Source: Candidatus Symbiopectobacterium sp. 'North America' (lineage in GTDB: Bacteria; Pseudomonadota; Gammaproteobacteria; Enterobacterales; Enterobacteriaceae). Taken from it: DNA of 64,000 nucleotides. The stretch is from the NCBI RefSeq assembly GCF_015762685.1, contig NZ_PEHF01000031.1:1-64000 (forward strand), written 5' to 3'. The translations under genes were made by a program, and so were the position numbers. The notes below the pieces were generated by a model. That model saw only the letters and a program-made list of their open reading frames with translations. It ran no database searches and had not been told where the DNA came from. Shown here in pieces: positions 19,030 through 29,303 of the stretch (position 1 is the stretch's first letter; every line of letters begins with the position of its first letter).

Positions 19030-19730
19030 ATCACACCACCTCCCTGATGTTTTTTTACGCTATAAGGCGTGGCGGATGGTGGTGTTACCTGAAAGTCGTG
19101 CGCCTGCAACAGGCTGAAAATATCGTGGGCGAAATCATCCATGTCTGCCACCGCCAGTTTTAATCGCCGCAAAAAGTAGTTGTAAATCAATACCGCAGGA
19201 ACGGCGACGGCAATACCAATACCGGTTGCAATCAGGGCATTACCGATGGGGCCCGCAACAGTATCCAGACTGGCTGAGCCAGACAGCCCAATTTGTTGTA
19301 GTGCTGCCATGATGCCCCACGCTGTGCCGAACAGGCCGATAAACGGCGATGTGGTACCGATACTGGCCAGCACGGCAAGTCCGGTTTCCAACGTGCGGCG
19401 CTAGCGTTGGATCTGCTGTTGCAATGCGCGTTCTACGCGATCGGGTAGATGAAGCCCGAATGTGAGTTTACCGTTTACGGGTTGTGGCGCTTGCAGCGCT
19501 GCCTGGGCGGGGTTAGCGAACGCGCCAGTCTCAGCAAGACTGTGGCTCAGCGAGTGACTCAGATCGTCCTGTTGCCAAAAAAGGGCACGAAATTGCCGAG
19601 CGCGCCGCTGTAAACGGCGGTATTGCAGTAGTTTTAATACACCGAGCGTCCAGGTCAGCACGGAGAACAGCAGTAACAGCAGAATAACGCCCCCTTCAGG
19701 GGAAAGAAGTTCTACGTGTCCGAAAGTCAT
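18996..19730 (-). pseudogene. exbB: ExbB, proton channel of a TonB system, amber stop
   Basis: Three-helix inner-membrane MotA/ExbB protein. The frame runs from 19730 (MTFGHVELLSPEGGVILL) to 18996 with one TAG at 19401-19403, in QIQR-stop-RRTLETGLAVLASIGTT, where CAG to TAG is the simplest change. The conserved block TSPFIGLFGTAWGIMAA and the third helix follow the stop. It belongs with the adjacent tonB and exbD, a private TonB complex for the receptor at 22 kb. Confidence 0.85.
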
Positions 19731-20528
19731 AACCACTACCTAATGAATTAAGCGAAAAATCGATGGGAACCACCACCCAACCGCTGACAGCCTGGCTGCC
19801 ACGTCGTGCCGGAACGAAGGACCAGCGCAGCACTGTGTCTCGGGCGGCGTTATCCAGCGCCGGATAGCCGCTGGATTTTTGAATAGTTAACGTTTGTACC
19901 TTGCCATCGGGGCGTACCTGAACATTCAGCAACACCGTGCCTTCCTGACCACGACTGATCGCCACTTCAGGGTAAGGCGGTGGAGGGTTGCGCAGGTAAT
20001 CGGCGTTAGCCTGCGGTGGCGTCAGGGTGCTTACTGTGCCGCGCTGGCGACAGGTGCGGCTGTGGCGCTTGGGGCGTTATTGGCCGATGCGACAGGCTCC
20101 TGCCGCGCGGGCTGCGGTGTGGGCTTACGCTTGGCCGGTACCGCTTTTTTGACGGGCGGTGGCGTTTTCTTTTCTGGCGGTGCGGGCGCAACCGCTTCAG
20201 GTAACACGATTTCTTCAGGGAGAGCCGTTTCTGAGACGCTGGGCGGTGTATCTACATTGGGTGTCGCCACCACCAGTTCCACGCTCACGGGTTGTGGCTG
20301 TGCGGGCACCGTAACCAGCATATCAGCAGCACGTGCCAGTAGGGTCAGCACGATCGCATGTAGCGTCACAATGAGGACTGCGGCCAATACGCGCTCTGGC
20401 TTCGAGCTATGCAGTATCGCTAACTGTTGCAAACGGAACCCTGCCAGAGAGGACGATGTCAACGGCGCCTGAGCAACGTCATAAGAATACAGGCCGCTGT
20501 TATTTTCGGCATACACGAGTTGCGTCAT
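19696..20528 (-). pseudogene. tonB: TonB, frameshifted
   Basis: Periplasm-spanning energy transducer: an N-terminal membrane anchor (VLAAVLIVTLHAIVLTLLA), then a long proline/alanine-rich spacer (about 20120-20300), then the C-terminal domain PYPEVAISRGQEGTVLLNV with the SSGYPALDNAA hallmark and WVVVPIDFSLN ending. The spacer frame stops at 20031 and the C-terminal domain is in another frame, so one indel lies between about 19970 and 20040. It is the first gene of the leftward tonB-exbB-exbD-permease-ATPase unit. Confidence 0.85.
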
Positions 20529-20991
20529 GAATAATGACTCCTGACCGCGTTAATTTATCTATAGTCCGATTTTTCTCGCTCACTTATTAATGTCAAAGCA
20601 TGTATTTGCATATGGATATGCATTAATGCGTTTATTTACGAGGTGCGTTATTTTTTCGGGGCTATTCATTATCCATGCAGCGTAAGGGAAATAATTACGT
20701 TATCGCTAATGCATTCTTGGCATAGTTTTATTTCACGCGTTGCATACCGGATGAAAGCCACCGTGTCGACTGATTTATCCGATTAGTTAGCATAGAAATG
20801 CATTTTTTGTATTAGTCAGTTTATTTGTCAGCGTTTACATCTGACAGGGAAATAATGTGATGCGATAGCACGTTGTTCTATTCACAGCGACGCTATCGCC
20901 GCGACAGATAGGGAAAATACCATAACGTTTGATGCAATTTTTCATGACGAGAAACGTTATGTGGGAAATTACAACCAGCGGATATATAAAT
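20529..20991. other. Divergent promoter region
   Basis: 463 bases between the leftward tonB unit and the rightward binding-protein gene. AT-rich, with back-to-back ATGCAT / TGCATATGGATATGCAT-like repeats around 20590-20625. No open frame of interest. It probably holds two promoters and the operator of the LysR protein at the far end of the cluster. Confidence 0.4.
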
Positions 20992-21916
20992 ATGACAAAA
21001 CGAGGAAGAACGTGGGTATTGGCAGGGCTGCTGGCATTTGGGCTGGCAGCAGTAAGTGACGCATTGGCGCAGGTACCAAACCCAGCGGCGGCGGATTACT
21101 GGATGTGACTCATAGTCAACAATTGCTGGAGCACGAATTTGCCAAAGACGGTATTACGGTGCGCTGGACCTTTATCAAAGGCGCTGGCCCGATTATCAAT
21201 GAAGCCTTTGGTAACCATCAGGTTAATGTGGCGTATCTGGGGGATCTGGCCAGTATCATAGGCCGCGCGCGCGGACTGGATACGCGTGTGATCGCGGTGG
21301 CATCACGCAACTTGCCGATCTTAAAGGGAAACGTGTCGGCCTGTTTCGCGGCACGGCCGCTGAGCTGTCGTTTGTGAACGCACTGGATTCACAGGGGGTA
21401 AAACCCGCTGACATCAAAATCATTAACCTGGATTTTGCCGCGGCCAGTGCGGAGTTGGCGGCCGGACAAATTGATGCCACCTGGGGCGGCAGCAACACGC
21501 TCTCTCTGCGCGACAAAGGGCTGGCGGATATTCCGCTCTCAACGCGAGACTTGCAAGGGGCTGGGCAACTGAGTGGTTTTGTGTTGGCGGATGGCGCTTT
21601 CGCCAATGCGAATCCGGATATCATCAAACGCTTTGTGAAGGTGCAGCGAGAAGCGGCGGCTTGGGCCAGCGATGATAAAAACAAAGAGGCTTTCATTCGC
21701 CTGCTGGCGACCCAATCTGGCTATCCGGAAAATATTCTGCGCGTGGAGTGGGATACCTTGCCCCCGTTATCAGAGCGGCTGTCTCCTGAGCTGGATGCCC
21801 CCTATGTGGCGAAATTGAAAAAAGCGGTGGAACTGGCCTATGAAACGCGCCTGATTCGCCAACCTTTTGATGTGGATAGCTGGCTGGATAAAAGTCACCT
21901 GCAAGCCACGCCCTGA
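20992..21916 (+). pseudogene. Periplasmic binding protein, sulfonate/nitrate (SsuA/NMT1-like) type, multiply frameshifted
   Basis: Signal peptide MTKRGRTWVLAGLLAFGLAA with cleavage near ALA-Q, then a stop at about 21106 in the first frame. The mature protein continues in other frames: 21105-21300 (TVRWTFIKGAGPIINEAFG, then VNVAYLGDLASI), and 21374-21916 (GVKPADIKIINLDFAAASAE). At least two indels, and between 21300 and 21374 some sequence of the ligand site looks lost. The fold and context fit an aliphatic sulfonate or sulfate-ester binding protein. Confidence 0.75.
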
Positions 21917-22003
21917 TTCTTTCGCTTTCTCATTCTTCTATTACGCCCTTATTGCCGTGGCATTCACGGCAATAGGCACCCTTTTGTCTGTGCGGAGTCA
22001 CAC

Positions 22004-24258
22004 ATGATGTTTACCAAGAAGTCGCTATGGCCACACCCGGCATTAATCGGTTGCGCGCTGGCGGTTCCCGTTAACGCGCTCGCGGCTGATAGCGACACGC
22101 CAGAACCAGCCACCACCATTCCCGCCCCTGCCTCGGCGGTTCAGCTCAAGCGTGTAACGGTCAATGCGCGCCGGGCACAGTCGCAGCCCCCTGCTACGGT
22201 GGCCTCGGTGATCGACGGTCAAACGTTGGAGCAGGAGCGGCTGTATCGCTTTGAAGATTTGTCGCAACTGGTCACTGGTCTGGATATTGATGCGGTGGAT
22301 GCCATGGACACCACCGTCACCATTCGCGGCATTGGCGATGGCGGCGAGAGCGCTACCAATATCGGGATGCCGGGCAGCGTGGGCGTATTTCTCGATGGCG
22401 TCTATCTGTCGCGTCCGGGAGCGGTCTCCAACGATTTGCTGGATATCGACAACATTCGGGTCCTGAAAGGGGCGCAGGGTTTGGCTTCAACACCACTGGC
22501 GGTGCCATCGATACTCACACCCGCAAACCCACCTTTAAACCGGAATATGCGCTGGAGCAATCAGTGGGACAGCGAGGCTATTTGCAGTCGAGGTTGATGG
22601 CATCTGGCCCGCTGAGCGAGCATTGGGCGGGCAGGATTAATCTGTCGCGCACCGAAAGTGACGGGTTTGTCACCAATGTGTTCAATGGCAATAAGCTCGG
22701 CGGCAGCACGCGAAACGGGGTACGTGGTCAACTGTTATACCAGCCAAGCGATGCGTTTAGCCTGCGAATCACCGGTGATTACAGTGATATCAAAGAAAAT
22801 CCGGTGATGACGCTGATCGACAGCTACTCGGTAGGGGGAAGCGATCCTTTCCGTACCAAGGCGGAAAGTCTGGGAATTAATACCATCAAAGGGCGGCAGG
22901 TAGCACTTGATGATAAAAGCGAAAGCCGTGTAGCACAAGGTGGTGGCTCTGTTGAAGCCAACTGGACGCTCAAGAGTGGTTACACACTGAATTCACTCTG
23001 TTCGTTGCGCTATTTCCGCGTATTGCCGCAATCTGCCGATGCATTGAATATTCCGCTGTATCGCAACAGCGGTGCGCGATCGTACCTGGTCGCAGCGTTT
23101 GTGGCTTACCTCTCCCAAAGGCGGTCCGGTGGACTATACCGTGGGGGCTGATTATTGGGGTGAGAACCTGGACACCGATGCTCACACCTTCTACTACGAC
23201 GATCCGCGCGTAACCCAGTGGCTGGGCAGCAATAGCTATCGCGGCAAGGACATCCAGCGCGTAGGGACATTGGACGATACATTCTATTCGCTGTTTGGCC
23301 GCGGTACCTGGCATGCCAATGATGCACTGGATGTCACGCTGGCACTGCGTCAAACCTGGGAGACAAAAGAGGGGACGTTTGTGCGTCGTAATCGCGCGAA
23401 TTTCGACTCCGGTCCGCTGTCCCAGTCTAACCGCCTGCCTTCCGGCATGTTGAGTTTTAACTGGTTTGCTGCGCCGAATGTCACGCCTTATCTGACGTTG
23501 GCCTATGGTGAAAAATCGGGTGGGTTGAATCTCTCGTCTGGGGCGGCAAAAGCGTTGGGTATCGATTCTCTGTACGTTAAACCGGAAAAGACCCGCTCGG
23601 CAGAGCTTGGGGTGAAAACCAACTGGTTGCAGCGCAAAGTGGAATGGAATACAGCGCTGTTTTGGAGCGTGGTGGAAGATTTCCAGACCAACGCTTATGA
23701 CGTGGAAACGGATACCAGCTACCTGATTAACGCCGGTAAATTTCGCTCACGCGGTGGGGAAACGCAGTTGACGCTGCGCCAGCTTGATGGATTAAGCATC
23801 AGCATGGCGGGGACGTTGCTCGATGCTCGCTATCTCACCTTTAACAACGCCCGTTGCCCGGCAGAGGTGACGCTGGTGTCTGGTGCGTCGGCATCGTGCG
23901 ATTTGTCTGGTCAACGCGTGTTTAAATCACCGCGTTTCAGCTACAACTCCCGGATACGCTATGACTGGCAAACGGCCAATAATCTGGATGCTTTTGTCTC
24001 TGGTCAGTGGTCATGGCGCGACTGGTCTTACGGCACTGTGAACAACTCTGCTTTCTCGCGCATTCCGGCCTACGGCATTCTCAACCTCTCCACTGGGATC
24101 AGCGGGAAGCAGGGGGATAACCGCTGGCGTGTCTCGCTGTGGCTGAAAAATGCGTTGGATGAAACCTATGAAACGGCGATTACAGCTCGGCCTATGGAGT
24201 GTTGGGTGAGCCGCGTACCTTTGTTGTCACCTTTGGCTATGACTTCAAGGGCTGGTGA
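22004..24258 (+). pseudogene. TonB-dependent outer-membrane receptor, three frameshifts
   Basis: About 750 codons. Signal peptide, then plug domain with TonB-box-like VTVNARRAQSQPP and TTVTIRGIGDGG, VGVFLDGVYLSRPG and VRVLKGAQG-like sequence, then a 22-strand barrel with the terminal FGYDFKGW. The frame shifts near 22483 (GAQG should continue GFNTTGGAID), near 23075 (before PKGGPVDYTVGADYWG) and near 24180 (before SSAYGVLGEPRTFVVTF). The receptor would have fed the adjacent importer, energised by the local TonB/ExbBD. It ends one base before the lyase ATG. Confidence 0.85.
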
Positions 24259-24259
24259 T

Positions 24260-26979
24260 ATGCGTCATTTCTCTTTCTCCCGTCGCCGCTTTCTGCGCGA
24301 TGGCACGCTGTTGGAGCTGTCTGCGCCGCTCTGGTCACAGGTGCTGGCTCAGCCATCGCGCGGCGACAGCGCGACACACGATGTTACCCCCGTCAGCCTG
24401 CGCTGGCTTGATGGGGAGACACCCACGGCGTTTGCGGGAGTGACCTGGGGAGTTCCCTGGCCGCAAGGCCAGGTAGCAGGCGACAGTGGCTTCCAATTGC
24501 GCGATGCGTAGCAGCGCGACTATCCACTGCAAAGCTGGGCGCTGGCACGCTGGCCGGACGGCTCGCTGAAATGGTCCGCGCACGCATTGGGGGGCGAACA
24601 GCCTCCGGGCATCGGTTTGGCCCTGCGCCCTGTGCCCGCCATAACGGGGGACCTATCGTACGGCGTGAGCGAAGACGACAACGGTTGAACGTTAGATACC
24701 GGGCGTATCCGCTGCCGCATTGCGCGATCCGGCAGCTATCTGATCGATGAAGTATGGCAAGGGGATCGATTAGCCTTAACGCATACGCGGTTAGTGCTGC
24801 GCGTGCAGCAGGGCGATGAAGAGGCAGAAACGCTGGCGCGACACACTTACCACAGCCAGATCGACCGCGTGGAAGTTGAACAAAAAGGCCCACAGCGAAC
24901 GGTGATTGCGCTGTGGGGGCGCCATCAACAGCCAGGCGCAAGCCGCATTCCCTTCGTTATTCGCCTACTCGGCCTCGCTGCGTGTGGTACATACGTTGAT
25001 CTACTATCTTGATGAGGCGCGACAACAGTTGGCGGGGATTGGATTGGCGTTTGATGTCCCCTTGGCGGGTGAGTTACACGATCGCCACGTGCGTTTTGTC
25101 TCGGCAGACGGAGGAGTCTTTGCTGAGGAGGTGCGTGGCCTGAGTGGATTACGCCGCGATCCCGGTGCGGGGGCGATCGCAGCTCAGCTCAGCGGCAACG
25201 CTACGCCACCGGTCGCAGCGTTCTCTCCTGAAGTAGGAAAGCGGCTGGCCTATATCCCGGCATTTGGTAGCTATCGTCTGACACAGCATCACCCAGATGG
25301 GCTTCAGATTCACAAACGCACGTCAGCAGGGCAGGGCTGGGCTGGGTGTTGGCGGCGACCGGAGGACGTGCGGCGGGCGTCGGGTATCTGGGCACGCCGC
25401 AAGGCGGCGTTGCCTTTGGCGTTCGCCATTTTTGGCAAAGCTATCCGGCGAGTTTAACGCTGGAAGATACCCACCGAGATAGCGCCACCGTGACCATGTG
25501 GCTCTGGTCACCCTGGGCGGAACCGATGGAGATGCGCGGTTACCATGATGGATTAGGCCAGAAGAATACGGCAGAGCAGTTGGAGGGGTTGGCGATCACC
25601 TATGAGGATTATGAGCCGGGGTTCTCCACGCCACAGGGTATTGCCCGCACCAGCGAGCTGTTTATCGATGTGTTGCCCGCCACGCCGGATAACGCCCAAT
25701 TGGTGCGTTTGGCACAGCGGATGCAGCAACCGCCGTTGCTGGTGGCGCAGCCTGAGGATCTGGCGCGCGCTCGCGCCTTCGGCCCGCTGTGGTCACCGGC
25801 CAGAGGGGATTCGCCGCAGCGTAAACAACTCGAGGGGCAGCTCGCCTGGTATTTCGAACGCTATCAGCAGGAGGTTGAACAGCGCAAATGGTACGGTTTC
25901 TGGGATTTCGGCGATGTGATGCACACTTACGATAGCGATCATCATGTGTGGCGTTATGACGTGGGCGTTTACGCCTGGGATAACTCGGAACTCAGTACCG
26001 ATCTCTGGTTGTGGTACTACTTTTTGCACAGCGGGCGCGCTGATGTATTTCGTATGGCGCAGGCGATGACGCGTCACACCGGCGAGGTGGATGTTTACCA
26101 TCAGGGACGTTTCTCCCCGCTGGGCTCCCGCCACAATGTACGCCACTGGGGGGACAGCGCCAAGCAGTTGCGCATCTCGACCGTTGCCAACCGCCGTTTT
26201 CTCTATTACCTGACGGCGGATGAACGCATCGGTGAACTGCTGGATGAACAGGTTGAAGGTGCGCGAGCGTTGGCTACGGTTTTGCCAGGACGCAAAATCG
26301 GCCAGGTTGCACCAACCGACCCGCACTGGGTCAATTTGGCGTTTGGTACGGACTGGGGGGCCGTAGCCGCCGTCTGGCTCACGGCCTGGGAGCGTCACGG
26401 CGATCCGGCTCAACGTGAACGCTTGCTTAACAGTATGCAAACCCTTGTACGCCAGCCACACGGCTTTTTTACCGGCAGCGCCGATTTTGATCCCCGTAGC
26501 GGGCGTTTTTAGCCTGCACCACCGGAACAGATTGGTATTTCTCATTTGAGCGCCGTGTTTGGTCTGACGGAGGTTTGCAGTGAACTGCTCGATCTGCTGC
26601 CAGATCCTGATTTCGTACGCGCTTGGCTGGACTATTGCCGACTGTATAACGATCCCGCCGCGCTAAGCGGGTTTATCGGTAAGCGATTGAAAAAAATAAC
26701 CTGGCGCAGGGCCATGCCCGGCTGACCGCGTTTGCGGCACACCGTTTAAACGATGCGTCACTGGCGCAGCGCGCCTGGCGAGAGTTTAGCGGCGGGGATG
26801 GTGGCATGGTTGCTGCCGCCGGTCACCTGCGTCACCTCACTCCCCCTGAGGTGTTGGCACCTATTGACGAAGTCGCCTTCGACGACGGTGCGCCGCTATC
26901 AACCAACGCGATAGCGCAGTGGGGACTGGCGGCGATCGCGCTACTGGCTCTGCTGGATGAGATCCCCCCTTCACTTTGA
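24260..26979 (+). pseudogene. Tat-exported exo-polysaccharide lyase, PL26/exo-rhamnogalacturonan-lyase-like
   Basis: About 905 codons. The N-terminus SFSRRRFLRDG is a twin-arginine signal. The body begins VSLRWLDGETPTAFAGVTWG and later has ARWPDGSLKWSAHAL, as in the three-domain PL26 family that trims rhamnogalacturonan from an end; the C-terminal alpha domain includes WYGFWDFGDVMHTY. Lesions: TAG 24509, TGA 24686, frameshift near 24930, frameshift near 25340, TAG 26510, frameshift in an A run near 26690. Family assignment is by recalled sequence features, so the substrate is an inference. Heavily decayed. Confidence 0.7.
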
Positions 26980-27016
26980 GCCTGCCGGTTGTGCAGGCAA
27001 GACAGGACAACACACT

Positions 27017-27706
27017 ATGACGGATTCAAACTGTACCGATACAACGATACTGGCCTCGCCGGCGGCGCAGGTATAGGAAGAGGAGCATAATCCTCATCAT
27101 TTTTCGCTACGCTGGTCGCAGGATGCGCAGGGCGAACCGCTCATTTGGCGGGGTGAACAAGAAGATCCGCAGCATACACATCTCACGCTGAGCGATGACG
27201 CTCTGGCGTTTGAGAGTGCCGCGGGTCTGACGCTGTGGCTGGATAAACCTCTGGTGGGGAATTATCGTATCGCTTTTACCCGTGAAGTGAGCCTGGCGGG
27301 GGGCGCTTACGATCGGTTGTCAGACGTTAACCAGTTTTGTGCAGCACGAGATCCGCAACGCAGCGATCTTTTTACCCGACGCGGGCAGTTGAATGAGTAT
27401 GACAACCTCGCGCTGTATTATGTCGGGATGGGCGGTAACTGGAACAGCACCACCCGTTTTCGCTACTACAATGGACAGGGCGATCGCGCATTGCTCGGGG
27501 AATACACCGATGCTGCACACCTGCTGCAACCCGGCAGGCAATATCGCATTGTGATTGAAGTGGTGCGGGGAGAAACCCGCTTCTGGGTAGACAACACCCT
27601 CTACTTCAGTGCTCGCCTGTCTGTATCCCCTCAAGCGGGTTATTTTGGTTTGCGTACCGTGTTTTCACACCAGATTATTCGGGACTTCACCCTCACCTGC
27701 GGGTAA
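27017..27706 (+). pseudogene. DUF6250/YesU-like carbohydrate-associated protein, amber stop
   Basis: About 229 codons in one frame, broken by TAG at 27074-27076, twenty codons after the ATG. The remainder is a beta-sandwich-like domain (LTLWLDKPLVGNYRIAFTRE, then NEYDNLALYYVGMGGNWNST) that matches my recollection of the DUF6250 family, to which the rhamnogalacturonan-locus protein YesU belongs. Reinitiation at an internal codon could still yield most of the domain. It follows the lyase by 37 bases. Its end overlaps the convergent LysR gene. Confidence 0.65.
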
Positions 27707-28621
27707 CACACCCGCTATCCCGTGCAGGTCTTGGTCGACCTGCACAAAGGTATCGATCAGCTTACGCGTCAGCAGTGACAAGCGGGCATCGGCAAGTGAC
27801 ACAATGCCATAATGGGTGTAAAACGCTTCGCTGTTGTCATCCAGTCCAGCAATCTTCAGCATATGCAGCCCTTGCTGTGCCGAGGTATGATCGTGATTGG
27901 TGGTGCCGATTGCATCCGAATGACGAATGGCTTCCAGCAGGCTGTAGCCGTTTTCACATTCAATGTTGGTGCGGATGTCCTGTTTGCCGCTCAGTTCAAC
28001 CAGTGCGCGGTGTAAATTGGGCGGGCGAATGGTTGCCGCCAGCGGATAAGCAAACAACTGTTCGACGTTTATCTCTTCAAATGCGGCCAGCGGATGCCCC
28101 TAGCGACAGCAGAAACCTCATCGGTGCTTGCTTAATGGTTGCACCCGGTAGCGGGTATCAAATTCATAGTTACGGGTGTCGGCGACGATAAAGCTCAGTG
28201 TTTCCGCCATCAGTCGCTCGCCGAGCGCCTGCCAGTTATCCACGCGAAACACCATGCGTACCTTGGGATAGTCGTGGGAGAAGCGACCAATCACCTGCGG
28301 CATCAACCAGGCGGCGGGAGCAGGACCGCAGCCAAAATGCACTTCTCCTGCTTCTTTTTCGTTAAATTGCTGAATATCGTTGAACAGATCCTGCGTTTGG
28401 TTAATCAGTCGACGCGCATGATCCAACACCACGCGCCCTTTGGGGGTGGGTTGCAATGGGTTGTTGCGATCGATCAGCCGTGCACCGAACGCGTGTTCCA
28501 GTGATTGGATGCTGCGGCTGAACGCCGATTGGGAAAGCTTCATCGCCTGTGCTGCCGCAGTGAAATTGCGATGCTCAATCAAGGCGATAAAATGCCGTAA
28601 CTGGCGGAGATCGATATTCAT
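27665..28621 (-). pseudogene. LysR-family regulator with opal and amber stops
   Basis: About 318 codons from 28621. The N-terminal winged helix is textbook (LRQLRHFIALIEHRNFTAAA, then LSQSAFSRSIQSLE). The frame stays open except for TGA at 28118-28120 and TAG at 28100-28102, seven codons apart, in HR-stop-GFCCR-stop-GHPL. These fit Trp (TGG to TGA) and Gln (CAG to TAG). The effector domain after the stops is undamaged. It sits at the end of the lyase/receptor cluster and was probably its regulator. Confidence 0.85.
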
Positions 28622-28839
28622 ATCAGCAGGATGATTCCGAGCAGAAAAACGGACAATACTGCGCACGCTAACAGTATCCTGCGGTAAAAAAAGAATAAAT
28701 CCCTTCGAGATATAGCGTGCAGTTATAAAAAAACGAGCAGCTACCCCTCTGGGGGTAATAATAAAAAACGCTTTTGAATTTTAGGGATATATGTTCATGA
28801 TAGCGCTAATCCCTTGTTAATCAGCAGGACTAGCAAGCT

Positions 28840-29268
28840 ATGTCAGTGTCGGCAAGAAATCAACTTTCTGGTGTGGTGGCGTCGGTAACGGAAGGCGCAG
28901 TCAATAACGAAGTGGTGCTGACGTTGAAAGGGGGGGAAACCCTGACCACCGTGATCACCCGTGCCAGCAGTAACACGCTGGGGCTGGTGCAGGGTAAAGC
29001 GGCGATTGCACTGGTCAAGGCTCCCTGGGTGATTCTGGCTTCGGCCAACAGCGGCCTGGTGTTCTCCGCCCGTAACCAATTCCGTGGCAAAGTGACCTCT
29101 GTTATTCCCGGTGCGGTCAACTCCACCATTCATTTGGTCACCGGCAGTGGGTTGGCGTTGACCTCTACCATCACTAATGAAAGTGTGGCAGAGATGCAGG
29201 TCAGCATTGGCAGTGAGCTGATTGCCCTGATTAAAGCCTCCAGCGTTATTTTAGCGACCAAAGCCTGA
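28840..29268 (+). CDS. Molbindin, two tandem Mop (TOBE) domains
   Basis: A 142-residue cytoplasmic protein made of two homologous Mop repeats, each starting SARNQLSG / SARNQFRG and ending with the IALVKAPWVILA / IALIKASSVILA strand. Such ModG-type proteins assemble into rings that store molybdate or tungstate. Intact. It is monocistronic, between the decayed lyase cluster and the microcin exporter, far from the ModABC-like importer at 2-4 kb, but both concern the same oxyanions. Confidence 0.9.
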   Translation: MSVSARNQLSGVVASVTEGAVNNEVVLTLKGGETLTTVITRASSNTLGLVQGKAAIALVKAPWVILASANSGLVFSARNQFRGKVTSVIPGAVNSTIHLVTGSGLALTSTITNESVAEMQVSIGSELIALIKASSVILATKA

Positions 29269-29303
29269 CGAGACGCGTTCGGTATGCCATTACGGCATAC
29301 CGG

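Noticed and set aside
27722..27745. Nine-base inverted repeat as terminator between the DUF6250-like and LysR genes
   Set aside because: It lies inside the LysR coding frame, has no T run, and the two genes overlap at their ends, so coincidence or coding constraint is as likely.
28690..28740. ModE operator before the molbindin gene
   Set aside because: A loose TATA...TATA symmetry exists, but the arms do not match the known ModE site well enough.
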